DNA from: CAG-411 sp050875145
GTDB taxonomy: Bacteria; Bacillota; Clostridia; Lachnospirales; Lachnospiraceae
Assembly (NCBI GenBank): GCA_050875145.1
Contig: JBNMLH010000005.1
Span: forward strand, 62,001-126,000
Direction: 5' to 3'
DNA length: 64,000 nt
Position 1 is the stretch's first letter; the number at the start of each line of letters is the position of its first letter. Below are positions 37,380 to 45,369 of the stretch, in pieces. A model generated the notes under the pieces. It saw nothing but the letters and a program-made list of their open reading frames with translations. It did no database searches and was not told where the DNA came from. The position numbers and the translations under genes are program-made.

Positions 37380-37404
37380 GAAAAATTCTACTCTTCTTTT
37401 TTTA
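37371..37404. terminator. Terminator overlapping the end of the LysR gene
   Basis: GAAGAGTAG-GAAAAATT-CTACTCTTC followed by TTTTTTT; a good terminator for the + strand operon. Its right arm also encodes the last codons and stop of the minus-strand LysR gene. Confidence 0.8.
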
Positions 37405-38272
37405 CCCCATGGGAAAGCAATTCTATAAACCTTTTCAAGTACGGTTTTTGTTGCACCTTTTTATAATATAATCCGAATGAAATGGTTTCCTTGCAAGCAA
37501 GAGGAAGAGTGACTAAATCCTCTCGTTTTGGAATGGAAATATCAGGAAGCAGAGCAACTCCAAAACCCGCATGAACAAGGAGTAAGATATTTTCGGTTGT
37601 CTCGCATAGATAAAGCTCAGAGGGTTTTTTATCAGTTGTCCATTTCCATTGTCCATCAATTACAGAGGGCGCTGCAGAGCCGGGAGCATACAAAATCATA
37701 GAATAGGAAGTTAAGTCTTCTTTGTGAATGGTTTTAAGTGAGGCAAGAGGCATATCCTTTTGCATCACGCAAACAAAGGGAGTTTTTTTAAGTTCTTTGT
37801 AATGAATGGAAGAAGGGATATTTGATGTATGAAAACCAATTGCAATATCCAGAGTTTCCTGTTCCAGCAGTTCCGAAAAGTGAGTTTCCGATGAAATTCG
37901 GATGTTGGGATGTATCGTTGGGTAATCTTTCTTTAAATCATGTAAAGTACGGATAAGTTGTTCCATATGTAATGGATTGGAGCATCCAATAGTAAAATCA
38001 ATAATCTTTTCTGCATCCTTTTGGGCAAATCGTTTTACGGAGCGGTGGGCGGCAGATACCATGGTGTGTGCGTCTGCAAGAAAAATCTGTCCACTTTCAG
38101 TCAATTTTACGATGCGTGTATTTCGGATAAATAATTGGGTGCCAAGTTCATTTTCCAAAGATTTAATCTGTCTGGTAATGGCAGGCTGTGAAACGTGCAT
38201 TTGTTCTGCAGCTCTCGCAAAATTTAAATACTCTGCAACGGAAAGAAAACATTCAATCTGAAAAATCGTCAT
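37388..38272 (-). CDS. LysR-family transcriptional regulator
   Basis: A 294-aa LTTR. The N-terminal helix-turn-helix is FLSVAEYLNFARAAEQMHVS with QPAITRQIKSLE; the rest is the periplasmic-binding-protein-like effector domain. It is transcribed away from the DUF2798 gene, and LysR regulators often control the divergent neighbour. AGGAGG lies upstream of the ATG (minus strand, 38278-38283). Effector unknown. Confidence 0.9.
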   Translation of the reverse strand: MTIFQIECFLSVAEYLNFARAAEQMHVSQPAITRQIKSLENELGTQLFIRNTRIVKLTESGQIFLADAHTMVSAAHRSVKRFAQKDAEKIIDFTIGCSNPLHMEQLIRTLHDLKKDYPTIHPNIRISSETHFSELLEQETLDIAIGFHTSNIPSSIHYKELKKTPFVCVMQKDMPLASLKTIHKEDLTSYSMILYAPGSAAPSVIDGQWKWTTDKKPSELYLCETTENILLLVHAGFGVALLPDISIPKREDLVTLPLACKETISFGLYYKKVQQKPYLKRFIELLSHGVKKEE

Positions 38273-38467
38273 AAGAACCTCCTATACGCAATAACAGTAA
38301 TACGTTTTTATTATCAATAATAACATTTTTTGAATTCAAAGACAAGGAAAATAAAGGTAAAATCATAGGGATGATGTTTAGAGAGATAAGCAATTGTAAA
38401 AATGGCAAAGAAAGGCTGCTTGTATTGCAAGGCTTAGTTAGAGAAAAAAATAGGAGGAAAGAAAATT

Positions 38468-38959
38468 ATGCCTAGACATAAGAGAGAAAGTTTGATTTAT
38501 ACAATTATGATGTGTTTTTGTATGGTATTGTGGATGAGTATTTATAATGTGGCTCTTCACAGTGGACAGTTGAATGGGGAGGTTTTGAAAGAAGCCTGGC
38601 TTGGATTTCCACTGGCATACATTTGTGCTATGTTATTGGATTGGTTTGTAGTATCTGGCATTGCGAAAGGATTTGCCTTCCGCTTCCTTGTAAAACCAGA
38701 GAGCGAAGCGTGGAAAAAGGTCATTGCGGTTTCCTGTTGCATGGTTGTTCCTATGGTGTTTTTTATGTCTTTGTATGGAGGGGTGGAAGTCTGTGTTAGA
38801 AGTGGAAACTGGAATGCACTGTTTCTAATCTGGATTACCAATATTCCAAAGAATTTTATTATGGCACTTCCATTTCAGTTATTGATTGCCGGACCAATTG
38901 TAAGAAAGGTATTTCGTTATGCTTTTCCAGTGGGAACGGTTTTGATGGAAACAGAATAG
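38468..38959 (+). CDS. DUF2798-family membrane protein
   Basis: A 163-aa protein with four hydrophobic helices in two repeats, each with a start like YTIMMCFCMVLWMSIYN and KVIAVSCCMVVPMVFFMSL, and the conserved LGFPLAYICAMLLDWFVVSG block. DUF2798 function is unknown. Fragments of related copies lie at 39246-39299 and 44158-44248, so this gene family has duplicated and broken here. AATAGGAGGAAAG precedes the ATG. Confidence 0.85.
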   Translation: MPRHKRESLIYTIMMCFCMVLWMSIYNVALHSGQLNGEVLKEAWLGFPLAYICAMLLDWFVVSGIAKGFAFRFLVKPESEAWKKVIAVSCCMVVPMVFFMSLYGGVEVCVRSGNWNALFLIWITNIPKNFIMALPFQLLIAGPIVRKVFRYAFPVGTVLMETE

Positions 38960-38970
38960 ATAGGATAAAA

Positions 38971-39056
38971 ATATGGTCGATTACTCATTGCCTTTAGGTG
39001 ATGGGTAATCGACTTTTTATATGAGCAAGTAGCGAAGCGGATTGCGAATATCCTTG
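38971..39056 (+). repeat. Family A structured repeat, variant copy 4
   Basis: A shortened copy: one long stem TCGATTACTCATTGCC-TTTA-GGTGATGGGTAATCGA followed by TTTTTATATGAGCAAGTAGC, then GAAGCGGATTGCGAATATCC. The second and third hairpins are missing. The stem sequence differs from other copies but still pairs, and the T-run makes it a likely terminator for the DUF2798 gene. Confidence 0.8.
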
Positions 39057-39059
39057 AAT

Positions 39060-39245
39060 CGAGAATTGCAGTATAAGGCGGGGCAGTGTTTGCAATGTGG
39101 TTGTTGTCTTGAAGTATGTCCAAATTTTTTAGCAGGGCATGAGTTCGTGGGAGCGTCTGCAATGGTGGAAGCGTATCGGGTAATGGAACAAAATGATAGA
39201 GGAGAACATAAAGAAGAAATATTGTTAGCCAAACTACTTGTATGA
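39060..39245 (+). pseudogene. Fragment of a 4Fe-4S protein
   Basis: The frame reads NRELQYKAGQCLQCGCCLEV then CPNFLAGHEFVGASAMVEAY, a ferredoxin-like cluster motif (CxxCxxC...CP) and following helix of the type found in succinate dehydrogenase/fumarate reductase-like or heterodisulfide reductase-like iron-sulfur subunits. No proper start exists (the frame runs out of the family A repeat) and the end is fused to a DUF2798 remnant. Only about 60 codons remain. Confidence 0.65.
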
Positions 39246-39299
39246 AAGGTATTCCGTTATGCTTTTTCTGTGGGAATGGTTTTGATGGAGGCAGAATAA
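39246..39299 (+). pseudogene. C-terminal fragment of a DUF2798 gene
   Basis: The frame reads KVFRYAFSVGMVLMEAE-stop, nearly identical to the end of the intact gene (KVFRYAFPVGTVLMETE). The DNA homology begins a few bases before, inside the stop of the Fe-S fragment, marking a deletion or recombination junction. Confidence 0.85.
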
Positions 39300-39334
39300 T
39301 CAATGCCTTATTGGGCAGGAGACAAAGAAGAAGC

Positions 39335-39487
39335 AAAATGGATCGGCAGAAGATAGATTTGTGTGTATCTGTAGAACTGTCAGGAGTTCAGATTGCTGGA
39401 ACAATGCCAGAAAAGCTGGCAAAGTTGCGAAAGAAACATCATATTCTCAATAGTATAGCAATAAGCAGAAAAAAGACAGGACAATAA
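39335..39487 (+). CDS. Small open reading frame, unknown
   Basis: A 50-aa frame beginning MDRQKIDLCVSVELSGVQIA and ending KKTGQ. No clear ribosome site. Not recognised; probably another gene remnant in this broken stretch. Confidence 0.25.
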   Translation, partial: KMDRQKIDLCVSVELSGVQIAGTMPEKLAKLRKKHHILNSIAISRKKTGQ

Positions 39488-39512
39488 GATAAACTTCTTG
39501 TAAAAAAACAGA

Positions 39513-39565
39513 TTGACATTTTTCTATTTATGTATTATTCTAACACATAGAAATATTTCTATGTG
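39513..39565 (+). promoter_or_regulatory. arsR promoter and palindromic operator
   Basis: -35 TTGACA (39513-39518), 17-base spacer, -10 TATTCT (39536-39541), followed by a perfect 22-base palindrome at 39544-39565 (arms CACATAGAAAT/ATTTCTATGTG). The palindrome reaches the first G of the ribosome site, so ArsR bound here would block transcription start and the leader. Confidence 0.85.
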
Positions 39566-39576
39566 AGGTGATTGAT

Positions 39577-39894
39577 TTGGAAAAAATTTATACAGACACA
39601 GCAAAAATCCTCAAGGCATTATCTGATCCAAAGAGACTTAGGATAGTTGATATGCTTTCTTGCGGAGAGTTATGTGCCTGTCAGATACTTGAAGCATTTC
39701 ATGTAACACAGCCTACGCTGTCCCATGATATGAAGCTTTTGGTCGAGACAGGAATTGTAAAAGATCGCAGAGAGGGGAAGAATATTTATTATTCGCTTGA
39801 TGAGAAAGTGTTAGGAGAATTGCAAAACCGACTTTCTACCATGTTTCAGTCAAAGCGGGAATGCATATGTCATAACAATTCCGGCTGTAAATGA
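39577..39894 (+). CDS. arsR: Arsenic-responsive ArsR-family repressor
   Basis: A 105-aa winged-helix repressor. The inducer-binding motif is SCGELCACQIL (ELCxC type, arsenite-binding cysteines), followed by the recognition helix QPTLSHDMKLLVETG; the tail has extra cysteines (ECICHNNSGCK). TTG 39577 is chosen because GAGG lies 8 bases before it; GTG 39568 overlaps that site. It heads the operon with an arsenite exporter and arsenate reductase. Confidence 0.92.
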   Translation: MEKIYTDTAKILKALSDPKRLRIVDMLSCGELCACQILEAFHVTQPTLSHDMKLLVETGIVKDRREGKNIYYSLDEKVLGELQNRLSTMFQSKRECICHNNSGCK

Positions 39895-39947
39895 AAAAGG
39901 AGTGGAAGGTCTTTTAATTACATTGATTGATAAGGAAGGTGATTAAA

Positions 39948-40991
39948 TTGAAAAAGGCAGAAACAGGCATAAATTTCTTTCAGAAGTATCTTACAGTATG
40001 GGTAATTTTGTGTATGCTCCTAGGAATTCTGATGGGAAAGTTCATTCCGGTTATACCGAGTGTATTGGGGAAAATGGAGATTGCGGGAATATCCATTCCG
40101 ATTGCAATCTTAATCTGGATTATGATATATCCGATGATGTTAAAAGTTGATTTTCAGAGTGTAAAGCAGGTTGGGAAAAATCCGAAAGGTCTGATTGTTA
40201 CATGGATAGTCAACTGGCTTATCAAGCCATTTACGATGTATGGAATTGCATATCTGTTTTTATTTGTGGTATTTGAAAAATTTATTCCGGGAAATCTGGC
40301 AACAGAATATCTGGCTGGAGCAGTCTTGCTCGGAGCAGCACCATGTACAGCAATGGTATTTGTATGGAGTACGCTGACTCATGGAAATGCAGCATATACA
40401 GTAGTTCAGGTTGCTACCAATGATCTGATCATATTAGTTGCTTTTGTTCCAATTGTAAAATTCCTACTTGGTGTTTCAAATGTAAGTGTCCCATATAGTA
40501 CACTGTTTATAAGTGTGTTCCTGTTTGTTGTTATTCCGCTTGCCGGAGGGATGCTTACCAGACTTGGAATGATAAAGCGTAAAGGAACAGAGTATTTTGA
40601 AAATACATTTGTGCATAAATTTGACAATGCGACAACAATAGGGCTTTTGCTTACACTTGTACTTATTTTTGCATCACAGACAGAGGTTATTTTATCAAAT
40701 CCGGTTCATATTGTTTTAATTGCAGTACCCCTTATCATACAGACATTCTTTATCTTTGTTATTGCATTTGGTGCATGCAAGGTTATACGGTTGCCATTTG
40801 AGGTTGCAGCTCCGGCAGGAATGATTGGTGCATCGAATTTCTTTGAACTGGCGGTTGCAGTAGCAATCGCACTGTTTGGTACAACAAGTCCGGCAGCACT
40901 GGCAACAACAGTCGGAGTTCTGACAGAGGTTCCGGTAATGCTTACACTTGTAAAAATAGCCAATCATATGAAGGGAGGCTTTCATGAATAA
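39948..40991 (+). CDS. acr3: ACR3-family arsenite exporter
   Basis: A 347-aa ten-helix carrier. The conserved cysteine of helix 4 is in GAAPCTAMVFVWS, and EVAAPAGMIGASNFFELAVA is the other signature of the family. It expels arsenite. TTG 39948 is the probable start because AGGAAGG lies 8 bases before. Its 3' end overlaps arsC by 8 bases. Confidence 0.93.
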   Translation: MKKAETGINFFQKYLTVWVILCMLLGILMGKFIPVIPSVLGKMEIAGISIPIAILIWIMIYPMMLKVDFQSVKQVGKNPKGLIVTWIVNWLIKPFTMYGIAYLFLFVVFEKFIPGNLATEYLAGAVLLGAAPCTAMVFVWSTLTHGNAAYTVVQVATNDLIILVAFVPIVKFLLGVSNVSVPYSTLFISVFLFVVIPLAGGMLTRLGMIKRKGTEYFENTFVHKFDNATTIGLLLTLVLIFASQTEVILSNPVHIVLIAVPLIIQTFFIFVIAFGACKVIRLPFEVAAPAGMIGASNFFELAVAVAIALFGTTSPAALATTVGVLTEVPVMLTLVKIANHMKGGFHE

Positions 40992-41385
40992 GAAAAAAAT
41001 AGCATTTATATGTGTTCATAATTCCTGCAGGAGTCAGATTGCAGAGGCACTGGGAAGACATCTTGCAGGGGATGTATTTGAAAGCTATTCGGCGGGCACG
41101 GAAACGAAGCCAAAGATTAACCAGAATGCGGTTCGTCTTATGAAAGAGCTATATGGAATAGATATGGAAGCAGAGGGACAATACAGTAAACGGATTCATG
41201 ATATTCCGACGCCGGACATAGCAATATCGATGGGATGTAATGTGGGGTGTCCGTTTATAGGCAGGGATTTCGATGATAATTGGGGATTACAAGATCCGAC
41301 TGGTGGTAGTGATGAGATGTTTATGGAAGTGATATCTGAGATTAAAAACAATATTTTAGAATTAAAAGAAAGATTTAGTTTATAA
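40984..41385 (+). CDS. arsC: Arsenate reductase, low-molecular-weight phosphatase type
   Basis: A 133-aa thioredoxin-coupled reductase. The catalytic loop FICVHNSCRSQIAEA holds C10 and C15, and the redox pair is in SMGCNVGCPFIG. It reduces arsenate to arsenite, which Acr3 then exports. The GGAGG within the acr3 end is its ribosome site. A family A repeat follows the stop directly and may end the operon. Confidence 0.94.
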   Translation: MNKKKIAFICVHNSCRSQIAEALGRHLAGDVFESYSAGTETKPKINQNAVRLMKELYGIDMEAEGQYSKRIHDIPTPDIAISMGCNVGCPFIGRDFDDNWGLQDPTGGSDEMFMEVISEIKNNILELKERFSL

Positions 41386-41520
41386 AAGAGCAAGAAAACC
41401 CACTGCCTTTAGGCGGTGGGTGCTCTTGTGCGAGGTGCGGGGTTCAAGCCCTGTACCTCGTAAGGCACGCAGTGCCGCTTTTATATGAGCAAGTAGCAAC
41501 GCGGATTGCGAATATCCTTG
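41386..41520 (+). repeat. Family A structured repeat, copy 3
   Basis: The best-preserved copy. Hairpin 1 CCCACTGCC-TTTA-GGCGGTGGG; hairpin 2 arms GAGGT and ACCTC around GGGG/CCCT with loop TTCAAG; hairpin 3 GGCACGCAGTGCC then GCTTTTAT; tail GAGCAAGTAGCAACGCGGAT then TGCGAATATCCTTG. It begins at the base after the arsC stop. Confidence 0.85.
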
Positions 41521-41532
41521 ACAAAGACAAAG

Positions 41533-41916
41533 TTTCCCTTATCAGAGCTTGTAAACTCGTATGGGAAGATATAATACTATGTATGAGTATCTTTTTTCAA
41601 ATGGCGTAAGATATTTGTTTGATGAATGTGGACGTATATGATTGTGCAATATCCGTAAATATATTTTTCTGTGTTTAAGATTTTCTTCATAAAGCTCCTT
41701 TGTATTTTTTGCTTCTGGATTAATTTTGCATTCTTCTTCGAACTTCCGTATACTATCTCAATATTAAATTATCAGTTAGATTACTTTCATTGTTTGAATA
41801 ATGAAGTGCATCACTTATCTGTGCAAAAGTCAATATATTCATTGAAAAAACTTGACTCTACAACTATTGTAGAGTTTATAATAGTAGGGTTAATAAATTA
41901 AGGAGGTTTCCTGTTT
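41533..41916 (+). other. Intergenic stretch with promoter-like duplicate and MERR-site
   Basis: 41533-41577 (TTTCCCTTATCAGAGCTTGT ... AAGATATAATAC) is duplicated at 44109-44152 with most bases shared; it looks like a copied promoter. A 20-codon frame (41579-41641) follows with no known relative. The longer open frame 41671-41901 has no ribosome site and overlaps the MATE promoter; it is not accepted as a gene. Confidence 0.4.
41852..41882 (+). promoter_or_regulatory. MerR-type promoter of the first MATE operon
   Basis: -35 TTGACT (41852-41857), 19-base spacer, -10 TATAAT (41877-41882). The dyad ACTCTACAA...TTGTAGAGT spans the spacer. This is the classic MerR arrangement, and a MerR-family gene is the second gene of the operon. 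Confidence 0.85.
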
Positions 41917-43284
41917 ATGGAGAAAAATTTGACCCACGGTAGTGTGTTTAGGAATATCCTGATTTTCTCGCTGCCGTACTTACTTTCGTACTTACTGCAA
42001 ACCTTATACGGTATGGCAGACCTTTACATCATTGGACAGTTTGGTGCTGTTTCAGATACCACTGCTGTTTCCATCGGTTCTCAGGTTATGCATATGCTGA
42101 CAGTTATGATTGTAGGGCTTGCAATGGGAGCAACAGTCTTTATTGGGCAGTCGATTGGTGCAGATGATAAAAAGAAGGCTGCAAATGGTATCGGAAATAC
42201 AGTAACGATTTTTATGGTAGTTTCCGTGGTACTGACTGTTATTCTTGTTGTATTGGTAAAGCCTGTCACAACGCTTATGTCTACCCCTGCAGATGCAGTT
42301 TCCGGAACGATTGATTACCTGACCATCTGCTTTATTGGGATTCCGTTTATTACGGCATATAATGTAATTAGTGCCATTTTCCGTGGTATGGGTGACTCCA
42401 AAAGTCCTATGTATTTTATTGCTATTGCCTGTGTTACTAACATCGGATTGGACTATCTGTTCATGGGAGTATTTCACATGGGACCTGCGGGAGCAGCTCT
42501 TGGTACAACCTTTTCACAGGCTATTAGCGTGTTTGTCTCTCTCACTGTTATTTTGAAACGACAAATCATTTCATTGAAGAAGGATGATTTCAAGCCTTAT
42601 CGTCCTGTTATGGGGAATATTCTAAAGATTGGTATTCCGGTTGCCTTACAAGATGGACTCATTCAAATTGCCTTTATCATCATTACTATAATTGCCAATA
42701 ACCGGGGACTTAGTGATTCTGCAGCTGTTGGTATCGTAGAAAAGGTAATGAGTTTCCTATTCCTCGTTCCATCCTCTATGCTTTCTACTGTTTCGGCTTT
42801 GGGAGCACAGAATATCGGTGCAAACAAGCCCAAGCGTGCTGTTGATACGCTACGTTATGCTGCTTTCCTTGCCGCCGGATTTGGCTGTATCGTTGCAGTA
42901 GTCATTCAGTTCTGGGCAGAGCCAGTGGTATCTATGTTCACTAACGCAACTACCGCAGAGGGGGCAGAAGTTGTACGCTTGGGCGGTCAATATCTTCGAG
43001 GTTATGTGTGGGATTGCATTTTTGCCGGTGTGCATTTCTGCTTCAGCGGCTATTTCTGTGCTGTCGGAAAATCCAGCATTTCATTCCTGCACAATATCAT
43101 CGCCATTGCAGTAATGCGTATTCCGGGTGTGTATCTTACTTCCAAGTTGTTCCCCACAACGCTATTCCCTATGGGATTGGCTACCGCATCTGGTTCAATT
43201 ATTTCTGTGGTGATTTGTGTTATTGCGTTTACGATTGTGATAAAGAAAAATAGACAGAATGAAATTGAGGTTCAGCATGGATAA
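41917..43284 (+). CDS. MATE-family multidrug efflux protein (1)
   Basis: A 455-aa, twelve-helix MATE exporter (two MatE halves; TLYGMADLYIIGQFG at the start, AIFRGMGDSKSP in the middle, PVALQDGLIQIAF in the second half). It expels cationic drugs or metabolites with Na+ or H+. AAGGAGGT precedes the ATG. The MerR gene overlaps its end by 8 bases, and the promoter has a MerR-type spacer, so expression is probably drug-induced through that regulator. Confidence 0.92.
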   Translation: MEKNLTHGSVFRNILIFSLPYLLSYLLQTLYGMADLYIIGQFGAVSDTTAVSIGSQVMHMLTVMIVGLAMGATVFIGQSIGADDKKKAANGIGNTVTIFMVVSVVLTVILVVLVKPVTTLMSTPADAVSGTIDYLTICFIGIPFITAYNVISAIFRGMGDSKSPMYFIAIACVTNIGLDYLFMGVFHMGPAGAALGTTFSQAISVFVSLTVILKRQIISLKKDDFKPYRPVMGNILKIGIPVALQDGLIQIAFIIITIIANNRGLSDSAAVGIVEKVMSFLFLVPSSMLSTVSALGAQNIGANKPKRAVDTLRYAAFLAAGFGCIVAVVIQFWAEPVVSMFTNATTAEGAEVVRLGGQYLRGYVWDCIFAGVHFCFSGYFCAVGKSSISFLHNIIAIAVMRIPGVYLTSKLFPTTLFPMGLATASGSIISVVICVIAFTIVIKKNRQNEIEVQHG

Positions 43285-44098
43285 ACAAAAGCTCTTTTCT
43301 ATTGGAGATGTAGCAAAGCTTTTTCACTTGAGTGTGAGCAGCCTGCGGCATTATGAGGATGTGGGGCTACTCGCCCCGGAATACACTGATCCTGACAGCG
43401 GCTATCGTTATTATGGTGCAAGACAGTTTGAGGTACTGAACAGTATTCGTTATCTTCGTGCCTTGGATATGCCCTTAACGGAAATTGCGGACTTTCTCGA
43501 CAATCGGGATGTGGAGCGAATGGAAGAAAAATTGCTTCTTCAAAAACAGTCGGTAATTGCCAAACAGGAGAAACTGAAACGGATTGAACGCAAAATAGAT
43601 AATCGTTTGCGAGTGATTGAAGATGCAAAAAATTCCGTATTTGATACTGTGCAACTGACTCACAAAAATAAATGCCGCATGGTTTGGGTTGGAGACTCGT
43701 TAAAAATTCGTGGTTTTCTGGACATGGAGGCACCTATGCGACGCTTGGAGCAGGAACAGGCAGAGGCACTGGTCTTTCTGGGCAAGGTTGGTGTCGGAAT
43801 TTCCCCGGAAAACTTGAAAAGGGGCTGCTTTGACAGCTATGACGGTATTTTTCTGATTTTGGACGAGGAAGATTATTTTAAGGGTGAAACTACAGAGATT
43901 GCGGAAACGCTGTGCGTGTCCGTCCGTTTTCATGGCAGTCATGCCGAAGCCGCTTCGCAGTACCAAAAACTGCTGGATTATATTGCTGAGCATAAACTAA
44001 AAATTAATGGTTTTTCACGAGAAATTACTATGATTGACTATGGTCTTACCAATGATTTGAGCAAATTTGTCACTGAGATTAGTATTCCGGTAATATAA
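43277..44098 (+). CDS. MerR-family regulator with effector-binding domain
   Basis: A 273-aa regulator. The N-terminal MerR helix-turn-helix is FSIGDVAKLFHLSVSSLRHY then EDVGLL, followed by a coiled coil (RMEEKLLLQKQSVIAKQEKL) and a C-terminal domain of GyrI-like size, as in BmrR. ATG 43277 is preferred to the longer frame since GAGG lies 9 bases before it and MDKQKLFSIGDVA is a normal start. It likely binds drugs and activates the promoter at 41852. Confidence 0.9.
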   Translation: MDKQKLFSIGDVAKLFHLSVSSLRHYEDVGLLAPEYTDPDSGYRYYGARQFEVLNSIRYLRALDMPLTEIADFLDNRDVERMEEKLLLQKQSVIAKQEKLKRIERKIDNRLRVIEDAKNSVFDTVQLTHKNKCRMVWVGDSLKIRGFLDMEAPMRRLEQEQAEALVFLGKVGVGISPENLKRGCFDSYDGIFLILDEEDYFKGETTEIAETLCVSVRFHGSHAEAASQYQKLLDYIAEHKLKINGFSREITMIDYGLTNDLSKFVTEISIPVI

Positions 44099-44108
44099 GA
44101 ATGATATT

Positions 44109-44152
44109 TTCCCTTAACAGAGTTCATAAAACACGATGGTAAGATATAATAC
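44109..44152 (+). repeat. Promoter-like sequence duplicated from 41533
   Basis: TTTCCCTTAACAGAGTTCAT ... AAGATATAATAC parallels 41533-41577. It precedes a DUF2798 fragment, so it is probably the promoter of that broken gene and may now serve the DNA methyltransferase gene. Confidence 0.5.
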
Positions 44153-44157
44153 AAATA

Positions 44158-44248
44158 GAAAGTTTGATTTATACGATTGTGGTGTGCGTTTGTATGAGTA
44201 TTTACAATGTAGTCATTCACAGCGGACAATTGAAAGGGGAGGTTTTCT
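44158..44248 (+). pseudogene. N-terminal fragment of a DUF2798 gene
   Basis: The frame reads ESLIYTIVVCVCMSIYNVVI then HSGQLKGEVF, matching the start of the intact gene (ESLIYTIMMCFCMVLWMSIY) with a four-codon deletion. It stops abruptly at the ATG of the alkyltransferase. Its GGGGAGG, once coding Gly-Glu, now lies where the next gene needs a ribosome site. Confidence 0.85.
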
Positions 44249-44779
44249 ATGGAATATATGTATCATTATCCTTCACCACTTGGCGAAATTACGCTTGCAA
44301 GCAATGGAACAGCTTTGACCGGATTGTGGTTTGACGGACAAAAATACTTTGCAGATACGCTTGAAAATGAACGGGAAGAACGAGCGTTACCAATTTTTGC
44401 AGAGACGGAAAAATGGCTGAATTTTTATTTCAGTGGAAAACAACCGGAGGTGCAATTGCCACTTTTGTTAAAAGGAACGGAATTTAGAAAGGCAGTTTGG
44501 AAGATTCTGTTGCAAATTCCTTATGGGAAAACTATGACATATGGGGAGATTGCAGAGCAGATTGCCAAAGAGAGAGGAGTAAAAAGCATGTCTGCACAAG
44601 CGGTGGGAGGTGCGGTAGCACACAATCCCATTTCAATTATTATACCTTGTCATAGAGTTGTAGGGACCAATGGAAGCCTGACTGGTTATGCGGGTGGTAT
44701 GAAGCGGAAAATAAAATTGCTGGAGTTAGAGCAAATCGAGTTATCATCGTTTTTTGTACCTAAAAAAGGAAATGCATGA
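44249..44779 (+). CDS. ogt: Methylated-DNA-protein-cysteine methyltransferase
   Basis: A 176-aa suicide DNA-repair enzyme. The active-site block IIIPCHRVVGTNGSLTGYAG holds the acceptor cysteine; the helix-turn-helix region has FRKAVWKILLQIPYGKTMTY then GEIA. It moves alkyl groups from O6-alkylguanine to itself. A short N-terminal domain (HYPSPLGEITLASNGTALTG) is present as in Ogt. The ATG follows the DUF2798 fragment directly and uses GGGGAGG from it. Confidence 0.93.
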   Translation: MEYMYHYPSPLGEITLASNGTALTGLWFDGQKYFADTLENEREERALPIFAETEKWLNFYFSGKQPEVQLPLLLKGTEFRKAVWKILLQIPYGKTMTYGEIAEQIAKERGVKSMSAQAVGGAVAHNPISIIIPCHRVVGTNGSLTGYAGGMKRKIKLLELEQIELSSFFVPKKGNA

Positions 44780-44812
44780 TAGAGAACAGTAGAATTGATA
44801 AAAAGGAACCGT

Positions 44813-44877
44813 CTTGTCAACAGTGAGAACTGTTGACAAGATGAAATTGTTGCCGTATAATTACCATTGGTAATTAT
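44813..44877 (+). promoter_or_regulatory. Hairpin, promoter and MarR operator
   Basis: A perfect 12-base-arm inverted repeat CTTGTCAACAGT/ACTGTTGACAAG (44813-44840) whose right arm contains the -35 TTGACA (44833-44838); 17-base spacer; -10 TATAAT (44856-44861). A second dyad at 44857-44877 (arms ATAATTACCA and TGGTAATTAT) overlaps the -10 and is the likely operator of the following MarR protein. The first dyad may be another operator, as no T-run follows it. Confidence 0.78.
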
Positions 44878-44919
44878 CAAGGATAATTATAGAAAGGAAA
44901 GGAGAATTAAAAAGAGGTT

Positions 44920-45369
44920 ATGAATGCGGATAAGATTAAAAGAATGTTAGATGCCTGCTATCTTGCAAAAAGAATCCGGGAACTACTTCCAGAGCTGCCG
45001 GAGGGGGTAAAGCCGGCATATATTCAGTATATGGATGTGATTCATAAATTGCAAAAGGATACCGAAAGAGTGAAGGTGTCAGATATTAGTGATGCTTTAA
45101 AACTGCCAAGACCGGGAATTACAAGAACGGTTAAAGAAATGGAGAAGAAGGGGTATCTTTACAAATATGCGTCGGAAGAGGATGGAAGAATTACCTATAT
45201 TGCGATTACGGAAAAAGGTGAGGAACTATCGGATCGGTACGACAAAAATTATTACAGCCGGCTTTCAAAATATTTAGATACGATTTCGGAAGAAGAAGCG
45301 GATTGTATGATTCGGACGATAGAAAAATTTTACCAGGTTATGAGTGAAAGGAGAGTTGACATTGAATAA
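44920..45369 (+). CDS. MarR-family regulator
   Basis: A 149-aa winged-helix regulator: VSDISDALKLPRPGITRTVK then EMEKKGYLYKYASEEDGRITYI is the helix-turn-helix and wing. Its end overlaps the start of a MATE exporter, so it most probably represses this operon and releases on drug binding. GAGG lies 6 bases before the ATG. A palindrome over its own -10 box supports autoregulation. Confidence 0.9.
   Translation: MNADKIKRMLDACYLAKRIRELLPELPEGVKPAYIQYMDVIHKLQKDTERVKVSDISDALKLPRPGITRTVKEMEKKGYLYKYASEEDGRITYIAITEKGEELSDRYDKNYYSRLSKYLDTISEEEADCMIRTIEKFYQVMSERRVDIE

Noticed and set aside
39927..39950. TTG 39927 as acr3 start
   Set aside because: The ribosome site AGGAAGG lies after this codon and 8 bases before TTG 39948, which fits far better.
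41425..41465. tRNA-like T-arm (GGGGTTCAAGCCC with closing stem)
   Set aside because: It resembles a tRNA T-arm, but no acceptor, D or anticodon stem is around it, and the copies at 24720 and 31620 keep only this hairpin. It belongs to the family A repeat.
41671..41901. 76-codon open frame before the first MATE gene
   Set aside because: No ribosome site, Phe/Ile-rich low-complexity composition typical of AT-rich intergenic DNA, and it overlaps a clear MerR-type promoter.
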